51,610 bases of DNA from a virus: positions 1 to 51,610 of the IMG/VR virus record IMGVR_UViG_3300023181_000037; one strand, 5' to 3'. The position numbers and the translations under genes are program-made. Under the pieces are notes generated by a model. That model was given only the letters and a program-made list of their open reading frames with translations. It was not told the origin of the DNA and searched no databases. Positions 41,478-49,977 of the stretch are shown piece by piece; positions within the stretch are counted from its first letter, which is position 1; every line of letters begins with the position of its first letter.

Positions 41478-42175
41478 TGATCGTATTATTAGACATACAA
41501 ACCAAGTCTACACTGCAGCGGTGGTTTGCCACGGAGGCGAATCAGATCGTTGCCAAGACTGATGAATTGGGTGTTGCGGCTGGCGCCGGTGTTGCGGAGT
41601 TGAATATCCCTTTCAAGTACCCCGGCGATTACCTTTCTCTCGATGGTTCTGCTGAAAATGCGATGGTCACGACCCTGAATGCAATAATTGACTACATCAA
41701 TAATTCAGGCCTCTTGCCAGTAGTAATACCCACAAAAACAGTAGGCAGCAGCTTTACAGCCGATGAATTCAACCGCCTTGTCGCCAAGATCAATGAAACC
41801 GCCACATGGATTAACGACCATACATCTGTTTCGCTATTGGCTCAATGGGGATGGTCGGCAACAGACCCCTTCACTGATTTAGCCGCAGGTATTGACAATA
41901 TTACCTACCAAGGTAATCAGGTTTTAGCCAACAATTCTGATAACATAGTGGCGGATTTCCATTCGATGCCCGACTATTATTACACGGTAACAAAAGTCCC
42001 AAGTTCGGTAAGCCTGAAGACCACTATTACCGATTCTGCCGCACCATACAACATCGGCACAATCCCAGACAATACGAACCGCGAGGCATTTACTGTTGCA
42101 GGATCCCGATACTATGTCGCCAGAGTGCCAACGGTATATGACAAAAGCCCATCATCACGCGTAACATACTCATAA
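41477..42175 (+). CDS. Tail/fibre-associated protein, 232 aa
   Basis: Includes SSFTADEFNRLVAKINETAT, a motif frequent in fibre-attached proteins, and a beta-rich C-terminal half. Directly upstream of the spike gene. Function by context. Confidence 0.6.
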   Translation: MIVLLDIQTKSTLQRWFATEANQIVAKTDELGVAAGAGVAELNIPFKYPGDYLSLDGSAENAMVTTLNAIIDYINNSGLLPVVIPTKTVGSSFTADEFNRLVAKINETATWINDHTSVSLLAQWGWSATDPFTDLAAGIDNITYQGNQVLANNSDNIVADFHSMPDYYYTVTKVPSSVSLKTTITDSAAPYNIGTIPDNTNREAFTVAGSRYYVARVPTVYDKSPSSRVTYS

Positions 42176-42181
42176 ACAATC

Positions 42182-45007
42182 ATGAAAAAAGGAATACTGA
42201 TTATCCTGCTGGCATTGGCCGCAAACTTTGGACAGGCCCAGATGTATAGCCCTTCGGATCACAGCCTTGCCTCAAAGGCAATGGGCTTTAGCCAAGCTTC
42301 ACCAAGCGATGGCCGTTCAATGTACCTCGACAAGGTGAACTTTAAGTACCGGGACTTCCAGAGCACTACCGAGGCGCTGTCTTACCTCAGCCTCGCAACA
42401 AACCGATTTGGTCACTTCCCGATATTCGTCCATAGCGGCGGCACGCTTACGAATGGCACTTGGACGGGCGGCACCATGACCGCATATTGGTTTAAGGACG
42501 GCGTGAGCAATAGCGACTTAGTCGTTATGAATACTGGCGGTGGCGGCACCCCAACGGGCTTCGGTCTTACCTCTTATGGAGTGGACAGTACAATCATCCA
42601 AACAAAATCCGGCTACACGAACGCCAATTACTATTCTACCACCGCATCAAGCGGGCAGACGGTGTTCACTCCTGGCTTCAATATCCCATCACCTGCTGCA
42701 TCTTACCAGCTGTTTGTAAACGGGGTTAAGATATCAACAGGCTTCACCAATAACACAACCAATATCACATTTGCTTCCGGCAAAACAGCCGGGGATAAGG
42801 TAGAGATACAGTTGTTGGGTTATGGCACCGGCAGTACCGTTTCCGGCGTGTCCTCTATCAATGGTTCCACTGGTGCTGTTACCTTAAAAACCGTCAATGG
42901 CAATTCATTAACCGGCAGTGGGGATATCCCGGACAGGATGGGTACGAAAGTATTCTACCTGTCCAAAATGGGCATCCCTGACGACGCCATTCTTACGGCA
43001 GGCTCTACTACATTCGGTACCGATGCAACGGCTGCCATACAAGCTATTTTAGATCAGGGCGGCACCAGTCACTTGATTGTGCATTGGGATGTGCCATGTT
43101 CGGGAACAGGCTGGCGTATTAAATCCAATACAACGATCATAGTCAGTCCGGGCTGCGGTGCAATATTGCGTAACAATTCCAATCGGCCACTTATTCAGAA
43201 CTATAACAAGTCGTTTGGTACCAGGATCGATCATGATATAACCATCGATGGTGGCATATGGAACGGTAACGCTTACAACATAGATTTTATACACGCCCAA
43301 ACGAAAGGCACTACCCAATGGGGGAGTACGAGCGTGTTCGCCATGTACGGGGTGGAAAATCTGACCATAAAGAACTGGACTATTTTGTGGAACCGTGCAT
43401 ACATGATCCACGGCATCAACATTAAGAATGGTCTGTATGAGAATGGGGTTGGCGATTCGGGGCCGGAAACGCATTACGGGAATGCAGATGGTTGCCACTT
43501 TGACGGGAACTCCGTTGACTGTCGCGGCCGCAATCTCAACATCAAGTCCGGCGATGATGCAATTTGTTGCACGGCAGATGACGCGTACGAAGACACCGGC
43601 GTTCTTTATTTTGAAGGTACCACCAACGGTTACTATGTTGGCGCTCAGGGGCCAATCAAAAATGTTAGCTGGGAAAACATACACTTCAATGATGCCGTTA
43701 CAGGATTCAGAGCACTTTCTGCTGGAAGTTCGATAGATGATATTCATTGTTCCAATTTTACAGGAACAACAAAAGGCCTGTGGTGCATCATGAACCCCTA
43801 CACTGGTGTCGTAGCATCGGGCCCGGGCAATCTTGGTACGATCACTTTTGAGAACATCAATGTCAATCATGGTGATCGTACCGTGTTCGCCGATGGCGGG
43901 GCTTGGATACAAAGTAATGCAAAGCGTATTGTGTTCCGCAATCTCGTTCGGGACAACTTTGTAAAATCGAACATTCCTACAATTTTGTTGGATGGCGGCG
44001 TACAGATTCAGGAGTTGGTGCTTGATGGCTATTATAGCAACGACGCGTCTACCTACGTTACGAATCACATATTGATGGGCAATGCCTCTATCAAAAGGCT
44101 GATAACGCCAAATATCTCGATCAACAGGTCAACCGGATTGAACCTTTCAAACTTTATCAGAATGGACAATAACCTGTCCAAGATAGAGACATGGGTATTT
44201 GGCAGCATCATTGGGGACGGCATTTCCAACATATTGGATAACAACCACGGCGGTTCGGTGAAATTCATTTCCGGGGGATCGTTAATGCATCTGAACACAG
44301 ACCAGCCATCGTTTGTTACTTCGGCCTCGGTCAAATCTATCAATATAGAGGGTGCCGTAGCTAAAACGCTTACATCGGGCACATTCAATTTAAAGACCGG
44401 TACAGCATTCAATACAGGTGGCTATAACGATAGCAATTCTACCGCAGCAGTCCCAGTAAATCCGTACATGACCGGGTTTAGCGCTATACCATTCCCGACA
44501 ACTACGAACGCTGCACAAACAGTATCGGGATCGGCGATATGGCAGGCTAACAATGGTGTATCCGGACAGGGTCATTATGGACTTTCTAATTTGAAATTGG
44601 CGGCTGGGCAAGATGGCGCAATAGGTTTTTACGTAGGAGGTGCGGATGCCTATGATGCCATCATCACGTTTAACGCTGCTAACTCACAAATACCATTCAC
44701 ATCCTTTAATGCGGGTGCGTCAGTTACCAATAGCGGCGGGGCATTGAAGCTTGTTTACTTCGATGCGGCCCATACATCTTCAAATCCAGACTTAGTCCCT
44801 GGCGGTTCAACGATACCTGCAGCTACATGGGTAGTAGTAAGGCGGACAGGATCAACGCTAAAAATGCAAACTACTACGGATGGGGTAACATTTACGGACG
44901 TTTATACATACTACTATAGTTCTACTGCAGAGCTGCATGTTCAGTTTGATGTAGCTGGCAATCCCTCTAAACTCTACTATCCACAAGGCATAAACTTAAC
45001 CCCATAA
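42182..45007 (+). CDS. Beta-helix tail spike with signal peptide
   Basis: 941 residues. It opens with a Sec-type signal peptide (MKKGILIILLALAANFGQAQ), unusual for a virion protein. Around 220-250 the fibre motif VSSINGSTGAVTLKTVNGNS followed by LTGSGDI appears. From about 270 to 650 a right-handed beta-helix of the pectate-lyase/GH28 type is likely (GGIWNGNAYNIDFIHAQT, DGCHFDGNSVDCRGRNLNIK then SGDDAICC). Probably binds or cuts a surface polysaccharide. The last 200 residues look like a lectin-type domain. Confidence 0.75.
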   Translation: MKKGILIILLALAANFGQAQMYSPSDHSLASKAMGFSQASPSDGRSMYLDKVNFKYRDFQSTTEALSYLSLATNRFGHFPIFVHSGGTLTNGTWTGGTMTAYWFKDGVSNSDLVVMNTGGGGTPTGFGLTSYGVDSTIIQTKSGYTNANYYSTTASSGQTVFTPGFNIPSPAASYQLFVNGVKISTGFTNNTTNITFASGKTAGDKVEIQLLGYGTGSTVSGVSSINGSTGAVTLKTVNGNSLTGSGDIPDRMGTKVFYLSKMGIPDDAILTAGSTTFGTDATAAIQAILDQGGTSHLIVHWDVPCSGTGWRIKSNTTIIVSPGCGAILRNNSNRPLIQNYNKSFGTRIDHDITIDGGIWNGNAYNIDFIHAQTKGTTQWGSTSVFAMYGVENLTIKNWTILWNRAYMIHGINIKNGLYENGVGDSGPETHYGNADGCHFDGNSVDCRGRNLNIKSGDDAICCTADDAYEDTGVLYFEGTTNGYYVGAQGPIKNVSWENIHFNDAVTGFRALSAGSSIDDIHCSNFTGTTKGLWCIMNPYTGVVASGPGNLGTITFENINVNHGDRTVFADGGAWIQSNAKRIVFRNLVRDNFVKSNIPTILLDGGVQIQELVLDGYYSNDASTYVTNHILMGNASIKRLITPNISINRSTGLNLSNFIRMDNNLSKIETWVFGSIIGDGISNILDNNHGGSVKFISGGSLMHLNTDQPSFVTSASVKSINIEGAVAKTLTSGTFNLKTGTAFNTGGYNDSNSTAAVPVNPYMTGFSAIPFPTTTNAAQTVSGSAIWQANNGVSGQGHYGLSNLKLAAGQDGAIGFYVGGADAYDAIITFNAANSQIPFTSFNAGASVTNSGGALKLVYFDAAHTSSNPDLVPGGSTIPAATWVVVRRTGSTLKMQTTTDGVTFTDVYTYYYSSTAELHVQFDVAGNPSKLYYPQGINLTP

Positions 45008-45017
45008 TAGAAGATCC

Positions 45018-45968
45018 ATGAAATATCTAATTGCCATATTCTGCTTACTGATATCATCCTTTGCTTCTGCGCAGATCACCCTTCTTAGCAATGACGGCTC
45101 ATTAGTACCGCAGGATTCAGTCACAAAGCAGGCTATTGTTATAGCCGATTCCCTCAAAGCTATTGTTGCCCAAAAAGCAGATGCAGATTCATTGAGGCGG
45201 TACCAGACGGTAGCGGCAAGCAATACAGCCAATGGCATAATGAACAGCGCGATTAATCTGAGAGCAAGGAATACATCACTGGACAGCATGCGGAACGCAA
45301 TACGGGCTATAAATGCGCGGATTGATAGTATAGAACTCACGCCGGGGCCAGCGGGTAAGGATGGGGCAGATGGGCAAAGTATCACCGGGCCTATGGGGCC
45401 GCAAGGTGTAGCCGGGCCAACTGGTAGCACCGGGGCGAAAGGCGATAAGGGCGACACTGGCCCGCAAGGCGTTCAGGGTGTAGTAGGGCCACAGGGGGCG
45501 AAGGGTGATATTGGGTTAACAGGGGCAACAGGCGCACAGGGGATACAAGGAATAACCGGCGCAACCGGGCCGCAGGGTATCCAAGGTGCAAAGGGAGATG
45601 CAGGAGCAACTGGAGCACAAGGGCCGACCGGTTTAACGGGTGCAACCGGAGCAGCAGGAACGAACGGAACCAATGGGACCAACGGGACAAATGCACTGGT
45701 AACTCTTACCACATCTGGCACCAGCGGTGTGACAACCTACAACGCAGCCACCGGGGCTTTGAACATCCCCAATTACAGCAGCAATTATGCAATCAGCGCC
45801 ACAACGGTAGGATTGAGCAAAGCCACACTGAATGCTACTTACCCGACATCACCGGTAGGATTTGAGGTGTATTGCCCAAGCATTGCCTTAGGTGGCGCCA
45901 TCTACAAGAGAATTACAACAGGAGCTTCAGGAACATGGCAAGCCATTTCGGCACCGCCAGCACTTTAA
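45018..45968 (+). CDS. Collagen-like fibre protein with signal peptide
   Basis: 316 residues. The signal peptide (MKYLIAIFCLLISSFASAQI) is followed by a helical segment, then a Gly-x-y collagen-like run of about 35 triplets (about 113-225; GPMGPQGVAGPTGSTGAKGD, GLTGATGAAGTNGTNGTNGT). The C-terminal domain (TSGVTTYNAATGALNIPNY) is common in phage fibres. Trimeric fibre likely. Ten nt after the spike gene. Confidence 0.8.
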   Translation: MKYLIAIFCLLISSFASAQITLLSNDGSLVPQDSVTKQAIVIADSLKAIVAQKADADSLRRYQTVAASNTANGIMNSAINLRARNTSLDSMRNAIRAINARIDSIELTPGPAGKDGADGQSITGPMGPQGVAGPTGSTGAKGDKGDTGPQGVQGVVGPQGAKGDIGLTGATGAQGIQGITGATGPQGIQGAKGDAGATGAQGPTGLTGATGAAGTNGTNGTNGTNALVTLTTSGTSGVTTYNAATGALNIPNYSSNYAISATTVGLSKATLNATYPTSPVGFEVYCPSIALGGAIYKRITTGASGTWQAISAPPAL

Positions 45969-45994
45969 AACATTGATCATAAACACAAAGCAAA

Positions 45995-46279
45995 ATGTAC
46001 ACAAACGTAGTAGCAACAGATTTGGGCGAAGTGCTGGACCCGGTAACAGGTGATTTGATCTTTGGTATCAAGTCCGTAACCGCTGACGAGATTATCACTC
46101 AAACGGATGCGGAAGCCTATTTTGAAAAGGTAGAAAGTGGTGACGAACTGGTTGACGGTGTTCCTACCGGCCTGCAATTTGAATGTGTGATCATCGCAGG
46201 TACCGGACCACTTATCCTTTACATTCTCTATGGTCCATACATCAAAGCGATCATGATGATGATCCGCATGATGCACTAA
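45995..46279 (+). CDS. Hypothetical protein with hydrophobic C-terminus, 94 aa
   Basis: Acidic N-terminal half, then a hydrophobic, Met-rich end (GTGPLILYILYGPYIKAIMM) that could insert in a membrane. Located between fibre and lysis genes. Function unknown. Confidence 0.6.
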   Translation: MYTNVVATDLGEVLDPVTGDLIFGIKSVTADEIITQTDAEAYFEKVESGDELVDGVPTGLQFECVIIAGTGPLILYILYGPYIKAIMMMIRMMH

Positions 46280-46319
46280 TATTTAAACTACGGGGGCGAC
46301 CCCTGGCAAATTATCAATC

Positions 46320-46535
46320 ATGAGCAACAAAGCAAAGCTGGGTGTATTAGTCCACAATGTTGAGAACAAGAGCCGGGATTTCGGCGAGGTAAATAAATGG
46401 GCTGCCGCTGTGATCATCAAAATCGATGGTAAGCCCCAAACAATATTTTTCACTGAAGCATCGCTGGCCGCTCACCTTAAACAGAGTGCAGAGAACCCGG
46501 AAGATGCTTTACAACTTAAAAAATGCTTTTTATGA
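46320..46535 (+). CDS. Hypothetical protein, 71 aa
   Basis: Soluble protein of mixed structure. The stop overlaps the holin candidate start (ATGA). No family recognised. Confidence 0.6.
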   Translation: MSNKAKLGVLVHNVENKSRDFGEVNKWAAAVIIKIDGKPQTIFFTEASLAAHLKQSAENPEDALQLKKCFL

Positions 46536-46783
46536 GCAATCCATTTTCGCAAACATCAACAACGTCTATCATAGCCGTAATGCTAATAGGTGGGTCATTC
46601 TTCCTACTCGGCTACCTGGGTATGGAGTATGGTGACGATGCTACCACACGGACACAGCTGATTACCGGCCTGTTGACTTCGTTAGGTGCCGTTACCGGGT
46701 ATTACTTCGGGGCCGCAAAGAACCGGGCTGGACAGGTCAATACAGACAGTGGGGATATTAACGTCAACCCACCTAACCCATAA
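46532..46783 (+). CDS. Holin candidate, 83 aa
   Basis: Start at 46532 (ATGA overlap). Two membrane spans, about 11-29 (SIIAVMLIGGSFFLLGYLG) and 42-60 (QLITGLLTSLGAVTGYYFGA), with a polar tail. Size and place before spanin-like and endolysin genes fit a class II holin. Family not identified. Confidence 0.6.
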   Translation: MSNPFSQTSTTSIIAVMLIGGSFFLLGYLGMEYGDDATTRTQLITGLLTSLGAVTGYYFGAAKNRAGQVNTDSGDINVNPPNP

Positions 46784-46837
46784 ATGCACTTTTAGAGCCC
46801 GGCCCTTAGACCAATATTTAAAGGGTACTAACAATGA

Positions 46838-47113
46838 ATGGAAAAGACAATCGCAGCGTTCACCAATGCTATCAAAGCCATCAAGTCATTCCCGTGGCCG
46901 AGCATAGTCGTGCTATTAATAGCGTCCAACGTTTACACGCTTCGCTGGTTAAGGGGGCAAATAGACAAGGAGTTGCAAGACAAGGACAAGATAATCGAAC
47001 TCAAGGAGAAGATCATCCAGGTTCAGGACCAGCGGAATGCAGAGAAAGACAGGACACTGCAGATATTATACAACCGTCCAAAACAACAAAGCTTACCAAA
47101 CGAGGATCAGTAA
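46838..47113 (+). CDS. Inner-membrane spanin-like protein, 91 aa
   Basis: One membrane span near 20-38 (PWPSIVVLLIASNVYTLRW) and a periplasmic coiled coil (QIDKELQDKDKIIELKEKII), the Rz layout. The stop overlaps the next start (TAATG). A longer alternative frame (46834-47319) has no protein character until 47113. Confidence 0.6.
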   Translation: MEKTIAAFTNAIKAIKSFPWPSIVVLLIASNVYTLRWLRGQIDKELQDKDKIIELKEKIIQVQDQRNAEKDRTLQILYNRPKQQSLPNEDQ

Positions 47114-47319
47114 TGAGCACTATAACCTTGATACTCATATTGTGGTCAACATCCAGTAGCCTTCCGGCGCAAAGGCGCAGCGAAAATAACGCTCAGCCCA
47201 AGTGCAGCAATTATGATCAGATTATCCATGACAAAGATGTTCAAGCTGCGGTCTCAGATAGTCAAATTGCGTATAAGCTGAGACAGGACAGTATTAAATC
47301 TACAGTACCCAAAAACTAA
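47113..47319 (+). CDS. Exported small protein, 68 aa
   Basis: Signal-peptide-like start (MSTITLILILWSTSSSLPAQ) with no clear lipobox; a single Cys follows at about 31. Coupled to the spanin-like gene by TAATG. Could be a lysis accessory or a divergent Rz1. Confidence 0.5.
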   Translation: MSTITLILILWSTSSSLPAQRRSENNAQPKCSNYDQIIHDKDVQAAVSDSQIAYKLRQDSIKSTVPKN

Positions 47320-47322
47320 GCC

Positions 47323-47901
47323 ATGAAAGACAATTACAACGATGATGATATCAACATCAATAATGAGACGTTCACCAAGATACTGTGTGCGGTCTTATTG
47401 CTGATCGCTATACTCGCTCTACTGATCGGTACTTCCGGCTGCACGTCTGAGCGCTGGGCGGTAAGAAAGATAGGGAAGGTGGTAGCGTATCAGCCGGCAG
47501 TATTTGCCAGGGAAGCAGCCAACAGAATACCGGCTAGGATCATTGACAGCACCCGTGTAGAATACCGGGAAGGCAAAGCGGTGTATCATGTAGATACCGT
47601 GACGGTGGATTGCGATAGCATCCTGCATCAATTTGCTGGTGTCGGCAATATGATCACCAAGACAGTTCGCGTCCCATGTCCACCATCCTACATCCGAACA
47701 GATACCTTCTATGTGAACCATTACCGGGTAACAGTAGATCAAGGGGCCTTAAACGCCGCTACTCTAGAAAGGGATAAAGCCATAGCCAATGAGAAAGAAG
47801 CTAAGGACGGCATGCAGAAATGGCGTAGCTGGGCATTGTGGACGTGGATACTTATTGCCGCTGCAGTCGGTGTCATTCTCTTAATCAAGAAAGTATTTTA
47901 G
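47323..47901 (+). CDS. Candidate unimolecular spanin (lipoprotein with C-terminal TM)
   Basis: 192 residues. An N-terminal hydrophobic segment ends in LLIGTSGC, a plausible lipobox. The middle is periplasmic and beta-rich (ARIIDSTRVEYREGKAVYHV). The C-terminus is a membrane span (ALWTWILIAAAVGVILLIKK). An outer-membrane lipid anchor plus an inner-membrane span in one chain is the u-spanin layout. It lies next to the endolysin gene. Confidence 0.55.
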   Translation: MKDNYNDDDININNETFTKILCAVLLLIAILALLIGTSGCTSERWAVRKIGKVVAYQPAVFAREAANRIPARIIDSTRVEYREGKAVYHVDTVTVDCDSILHQFAGVGNMITKTVRVPCPPSYIRTDTFYVNHYRVTVDQGALNAATLERDKAIANEKEAKDGMQKWRSWALWTWILIAAAVGVILLIKKVF

Positions 47902-47902
47902 C

Positions 47903-48562
47903 ATGAAGATCACAGCCCCGCAACTTCAGCAGATAGTACCAATGCCATTCGCCCAATCAGAAACACTCTGTGCGGCGATCAATGGTGCCGCACCGCTTTA
48001 TGACATCAATACGCCGCTCAGAATGGCCGCATTCTTATCACAGGCGGCACACGAAAGCCAGAACTTCCAAAAGAAGACGGAGAATCTTAACTATACGCCG
48101 GCTAATCTAATCCTTACGTTCAAATACTACGCCCGTAATCCACGCTTAGCGGCTCGTCATGGGCGTATTACAGGTAAGCAAGCCGCAGATCAACAGGCCA
48201 TAGCCAACACCGTGTATGCGGATAAGAACCGCGATGCTGACCGTAAGCTGGGCAATAAAGAAGATGGGGATGGATGGTTATACCGGGGCTTTGGTCATTT
48301 GCAGGCCACTGGAAAGGATATCGCCATAGCATACGCAAAGTTTAAGGGAATGGATGTGCGGGAATTGGTTAGCCTATGCCGGACATCTGAAGCTTACGCC
48401 GTGGATTCGGCTATGTGGGTCTTTGCCAAGTACAAGAGCCTGAATGATGAAGCGGACAAGGGCCAGATCATAACCATATCCAAGCGCATAGCAGGTTCAG
48501 AAATGGGCTTAAAAGAGCGTGAGGCATTGTATAGTAAGGCTAAGAAAGCGCTGATAGGCTGA
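47903..48562 (+). CDS. GH19-family endolysin
   Basis: 219 residues. The GH19 catalytic region shows AFLSQAAHESQNFQKKTENL with Glu51 and Glu60, then LNYTPANLILTF, and later WLYRGFGHLQATGK. No signal peptide, so it needs the holin to reach the cell wall. It cuts peptidoglycan glycan strands at the end of infection. Confidence 0.92.
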   Translation: MKITAPQLQQIVPMPFAQSETLCAAINGAAPLYDINTPLRMAAFLSQAAHESQNFQKKTENLNYTPANLILTFKYYARNPRLAARHGRITGKQAADQQAIANTVYADKNRDADRKLGNKEDGDGWLYRGFGHLQATGKDIAIAYAKFKGMDVRELVSLCRTSEAYAVDSAMWVFAKYKSLNDEADKGQIITISKRIAGSEMGLKEREALYSKAKKALIG

Positions 48563-48586
48563 CGGTAAAGTTATTACAGTTAGGTG

Positions 48587-49222
48587 TTAGGAGCCCTCAC
48601 TTTTGAGGTCTCCTTTTTTTCTAGCAATAAGATGATGAATCTTAGACATCGCTCGAGAAATAATCGCTAAAGATTGATGAACATCAGCTATTTCATTGTA
48701 AACGGTATTAATGAGGGTAGTGAAGTCTTCTTCATCATTTACAGGAACCTTGACTGATGCATTAAAAGGTAAGTAGCCATCCCCGTTTTCGAGCCAATCT
48801 TTATTCACATCTAATGCTGTATGCAATTCTAATCTTGCGCGTGCCGAAAGGCTTAGGAGGCCATTTTCATACTTTGATACTGTGGCCTTATCAACAGGTT
48901 TGCCTTCACCGCCAAGAACTTTCCCAAAATCATCTTGGCTCATCCCGAGTAACTCTCTTACGTGCTTTAATCTAGCGCCTTGCAAAATAAGATCCTGCGG
49001 AACAGTATTGGCAATCATTTCACCTCTGCCGCTCTGCAGCCAGCTTTCACTTACCTGCGGGTATATAGATCGGATCTTAACAATAGTGTCCATTTTAATA
49101 ACACTATTTCTTCCTATCGCCTTCGCTATGGTACTTGGGCCAACATTAATACTGCGCTCAAATGTGCTTACAGGGATATTGAGATAATTGATAAGATCGG
49201 TCAAAATTGAAGCCTTCGCCAT
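48587..49222 (-). CDS. Tandem-HTH regulator, 211 aa
   Basis: Two DNA-binding domains: an N-terminal one (about 1-70, VGPSTIAKAIGRNSVIKMDT to SESWLQSGRGEM) and an XRE domain (about 78-145, LKHVRELLGMSQDDFGKVLG). The C-terminus is helical and basic. Converges on the late operon. Close to int, it may be a lysogeny or int regulator. The N-terminal domain is paralogous to the broken gene just upstream. Confidence 0.75.
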   Translation of the reverse strand: MAKASILTDLINYLNIPVSTFERSINVGPSTIAKAIGRNSVIKMDTIVKIRSIYPQVSESWLQSGRGEMIANTVPQDLILQGARLKHVRELLGMSQDDFGKVLGGEGKPVDKATVSKYENGLLSLSARARLELHTALDVNKDWLENGDGYLPFNASVKVPVNDEEDFTTLINTVYNEIADVHQSLAIISRAMSKIHHLIARKKGDLKSEGS

Positions 49223-49224
49223 AT

Positions 49225-49572
49225 TTATTTATTTAATGCTGTTACGATATTGAATGCGGCAGCTTCATTGCAGGCAGTAGCGTAGTGGAAGCCTTCGCAA
49301 GTTACAACAGCCAATTTATTACGCTTACCTTGCCGGAATGGATAACCTATAGGCTTACAAGATTTCATTTCCCCCAAACCGGTACGCAGCCAAGAAATGT
49401 TTATGTCAGGGAATATGCTGTTAATGATCTCCGCTGTTTTGAAAGATATTGCGGTGTCACGGCTTATTGCTCGGTAGATTGACGCATAGTCTAATCCGCA
49501 TAATCGAGCCAATTAGCCAGCATTGATATTCTTATCTTCTAAGAGCATTTTGTAAATTCCAGCAGCCTTCAT
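49225..49572 (-). pseudogene. HTH regulator interrupted by a TAA codon
   Basis: Starting at ATG 49572 the frame reads MKAAGIYKMLLEDKNINAG, then TAA (49515-49513), then LARLCGLDYASIYRAISRDT and on to 49225. The stop splits an HTH whose second half resembles the neighbour's N-terminal domain (both have an ISWLRTGLGEM / SESWLQSGRGEM end). CAA to TAA would restore Gln. A TTG right after the stop could allow a restarted 95-aa product. Confidence 0.65.
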
Positions 49573-49649
49573 AGTTTTGTTTGTGTTGCAAATATCTATA
49601 CAAAAACCCAAAGTGCAAAATAAATTCTACTTTATTTCTACACGCTTAT

Positions 49650-49657
49650 TATCTTTG
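49650..49657 (+). promoter_or_regulatory. TATCTTTG -7 box of the 49662 gene
   Basis: Exact TAnnTTTG ending four nt before the ATG at 49662, the same spacing as at 18983-18990. Predicts a leaderless or nearly leaderless mRNA. Confidence 0.65.
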
Positions 49658-49661
49658 ATCC

Positions 49662-49835
49662 ATGGCCAGACCCCGTAAATCAGAAGAAGATAAAACAGAA
49701 CCATTGAACCTGCGCGCTGAAAAGGAGCTGAAAGATCTTTTGCTAAAGATAGGTGCGACCCGTGGGGTTAAGTCATTCATCGGGGTTATTCGATTACTGG
49801 CTACGGAAGAGGGGAAGAGGCTTGAAATTAAATAG
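49662..49835 (+). CDS. Small basic DNA-binding-like protein, 57 aa
   Basis: ATG at 49662 to TAG at 49835. Basic start (MARPRKSEEDKTEPLNLRAE) and two predicted helices (KELKDLLLKIGATRGVKSFI, GVIRLLATEEGKRLE), a ribbon-helix-helix-like arrangement. Divergent from the broken HTH gene and followed at once by the promoter box at 49836. Probably a regulator of this control region. Confidence 0.55.
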   Translation: MARPRKSEEDKTEPLNLRAEKELKDLLLKIGATRGVKSFIGVIRLLATEEGKRLEIK

Positions 49836-49843
49836 TATTTTTG
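49836..49843 (+). promoter_or_regulatory. TATTTTTG -7 box, first RNA unit
   Basis: Exact TAnnTTTG beginning directly after the stop of the 49662 gene. Predicted start near 49850, within AAATAAAAAGCCC. Confidence 0.5.
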
Positions 49844-49849
49844 CATAAA

Positions 49850-49977
49850 TAAAAAGCCCTCACCGGTTGCGCCCGATGAGACCTGTGGCTCTCTTCATAA
49901 GAAGAGGCTGATTGTGATTAAGCGCACCGCCTAATCTACAGTAAACGAAAGCCCTGAGAGATCGGGGCTTTTTATTT
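49850..49977 (+). ncRNA. Candidate structured small RNA, unit 1
   Basis: AAATAAAAAGCCC (49847-49859) and GGGCTTTTTATTT (49965-49977) are a perfect 13-bp inverted repeat, so the RNA's ends can pair. Inside are CTCTTC/GAAGAG (49891-49896, 49901-49906) and GGTTGCGC/GCGCACC (49865-49872, 49922-49928, one bulge). The 3' end is a terminator, AGCCCTG (49950-49956) with CGGGGCT (49963-49969) and TTTTT. Pairing of the ends competes with the terminator. Confidence 0.5.

Noticed and set aside
43049-44068. 339-aa open frame on the minus strand
   Set aside because: It lies wholly opposite the beta-helix spike gene, has Cys/Ile-rich shadow composition and no motif.
46834-47112. First part of a 161-aa frame
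   Set aside because: Overlaps the spanin-like gene and has no protein character until the ATG at 47113, where the real small gene starts.
49850-49977. Hammerhead ribozyme in unit 1
   Set aside because: CCGATGAG and CGAAA resemble the core, but the required CUGANGA is not met (C in place of U) and the stems do not fit.
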